From the NCBI GenBank assembly GCA_015179045.1, contig WHUZ01000126.1, positions 1 to 64,000 of the forward strand: DNA of 64,000 bases, written 5' to 3'. This DNA comes from Kalaharituber pfeilii (lineage: Eukaryota > Ascomycota > Pezizomycetes > Pezizales > Pezizaceae). Shown piece after piece: positions 63,505 to 64,000 of the stretch. The translations under genes and the position numbers were made by a program. The notes under the pieces were generated by a model, which saw nothing but the letters and a program-made list of their open reading frames with translations, was not told the DNA's origin and did no database searches. Position 1 is the stretch's first letter; every line of letters starts with the position of its first letter.

Positions 63505-63805
63505 TATTTTTTTTTTTTTATTTTTTTTTTATATCAATACTCGCTTGCCGCCCAATGGGCTATGGCGAGGGTTTTATTAAAAGAAATGAAAACTGCGTCT
63601 AACTACCCCTAACTACATGTATTACCCGCGAAACTCCTCCATGGTGCGGGTGACAGGCCCGGTATGTCCTACTTCCGTCCCCTCTCCGACTCATACCGGA
63701 CCGACCTTAACCAACGTCCCCGAGCCTCACCCTCCCAACCTCAGTCCCCTTCTCCAAGTAAACTACCGCCGAGCTGGTTTTCTTTCCTTCCTCAACCAGC
63801 AAACC
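63505..63805 (-). mobile_element. 5'-truncated LINE, family L2, 9-bp TSD
   Basis: Poly-T, the L2 tail complement (CTTGCCGCCCAATGGGCTAT) and body sequence equal to 9016-9313. Duplication GCAACAAAT at 63496-63504 and 63806-63814. Confidence 0.88.
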
Positions 63806-63814
63806 GCAACAAAT

Positions 63815-64000
63815 GCTGGTAACCAGTAGTATTACTTACTGTACCAATACACGTTTCCATGTCACAACAAGCTTGGACCATTGTTTGAATTGCAGACAAT
63901 TCCAATCACTTTAATTCATCCTAGATGGCTATTAAATACATCAACCAAACCTACAGCATCAATGTCTCAAGATGCCGGATTGTGACCATTGCGAACGGCT
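63815..64000. other. No feature recognised
   Basis: Unique sequence up to the window end. Nothing supportable. Confidence 0.4.

Overview
The window looks like a repeat-dense, gene-poor stretch of a filamentous ascomycete genome. Supporting signs are Ty3/gypsy chromoviruses, Tad-like LINEs with short poly-A tails, C-to-T/G-to-A decay of repeats mostly at CpA/TpG (RIP-like), TA-flanked MITEs, and one fungal-type intron with a TACTAAC branch point. A Pezizomycetes (truffle-like) origin is my guess from the repeat load, not something the sequence proves.

Layout. 1-2.7 kb holds decayed repeats. 2.75-13.0 kb is a mosaic of minisatellites (52/61-bp, 30-bp, 12-bp, two 17-bp and one perfect 25-bp array) cut by LINE, LTR and MITE insertions. 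13.2-13.9 kb is an LTR-like segment carrying a LINE. 14.04-15.54 kb is the only convincing host-type gene: a two-exon TET/JBP-like 2-oxoglutarate/Fe(II) oxygenase on the minus strand, with a 43-bp minisatellite filling its intron. 16.2-24.6 kb is dominated by 58-bp and 57-bp satellites with two Tc1/mariner-like MITEs, a tRNA-like Pol III unit and LINE tails. 24.6-26.1 kb is a 42-bp array with 20-bp perfect palindromes. 26.2-38.5 kb is a graveyard of decayed gypsy and LINE copies (mostly minus strand) with solo LTRs. 38.5-46.0 kb is a complete Ty3/gypsy chromovirus (copy A) with an open pol. 46.3-48.1 kb is a decayed LINE. 49.4-57.6 kb is a second, full-length but heavily mutated copy (B), interrupted by a 659-bp TRIM element. 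57.6-64 kb holds LINE scraps, an 8-bp-TSD foldback element, long 57-bp satellite arrays, a solo LTR and more LINE tails.

How it fits together. Three copies (A, B, C) of one gypsy family at different stages of decay let the mutations be read directly. Copy A keeps a 1211-codon pol with DD35E integrase and chromodomain, but its gag has stops and frameshifts where copy B is intact, and its protease active site reads DPGA instead of DSGA. At least nine LINE insertions keep target-site duplications; four are only about 50-60 bp long, so the short 3' tail seems to be all that is needed for insertion. The oxygenase belongs to a family linked to 5-methylcytosine oxidation, which is suggestive in a genome with methylation/RIP-like decay, but its HxD metal motif reads HxN. 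All boundaries of degenerate repeats are approximate.
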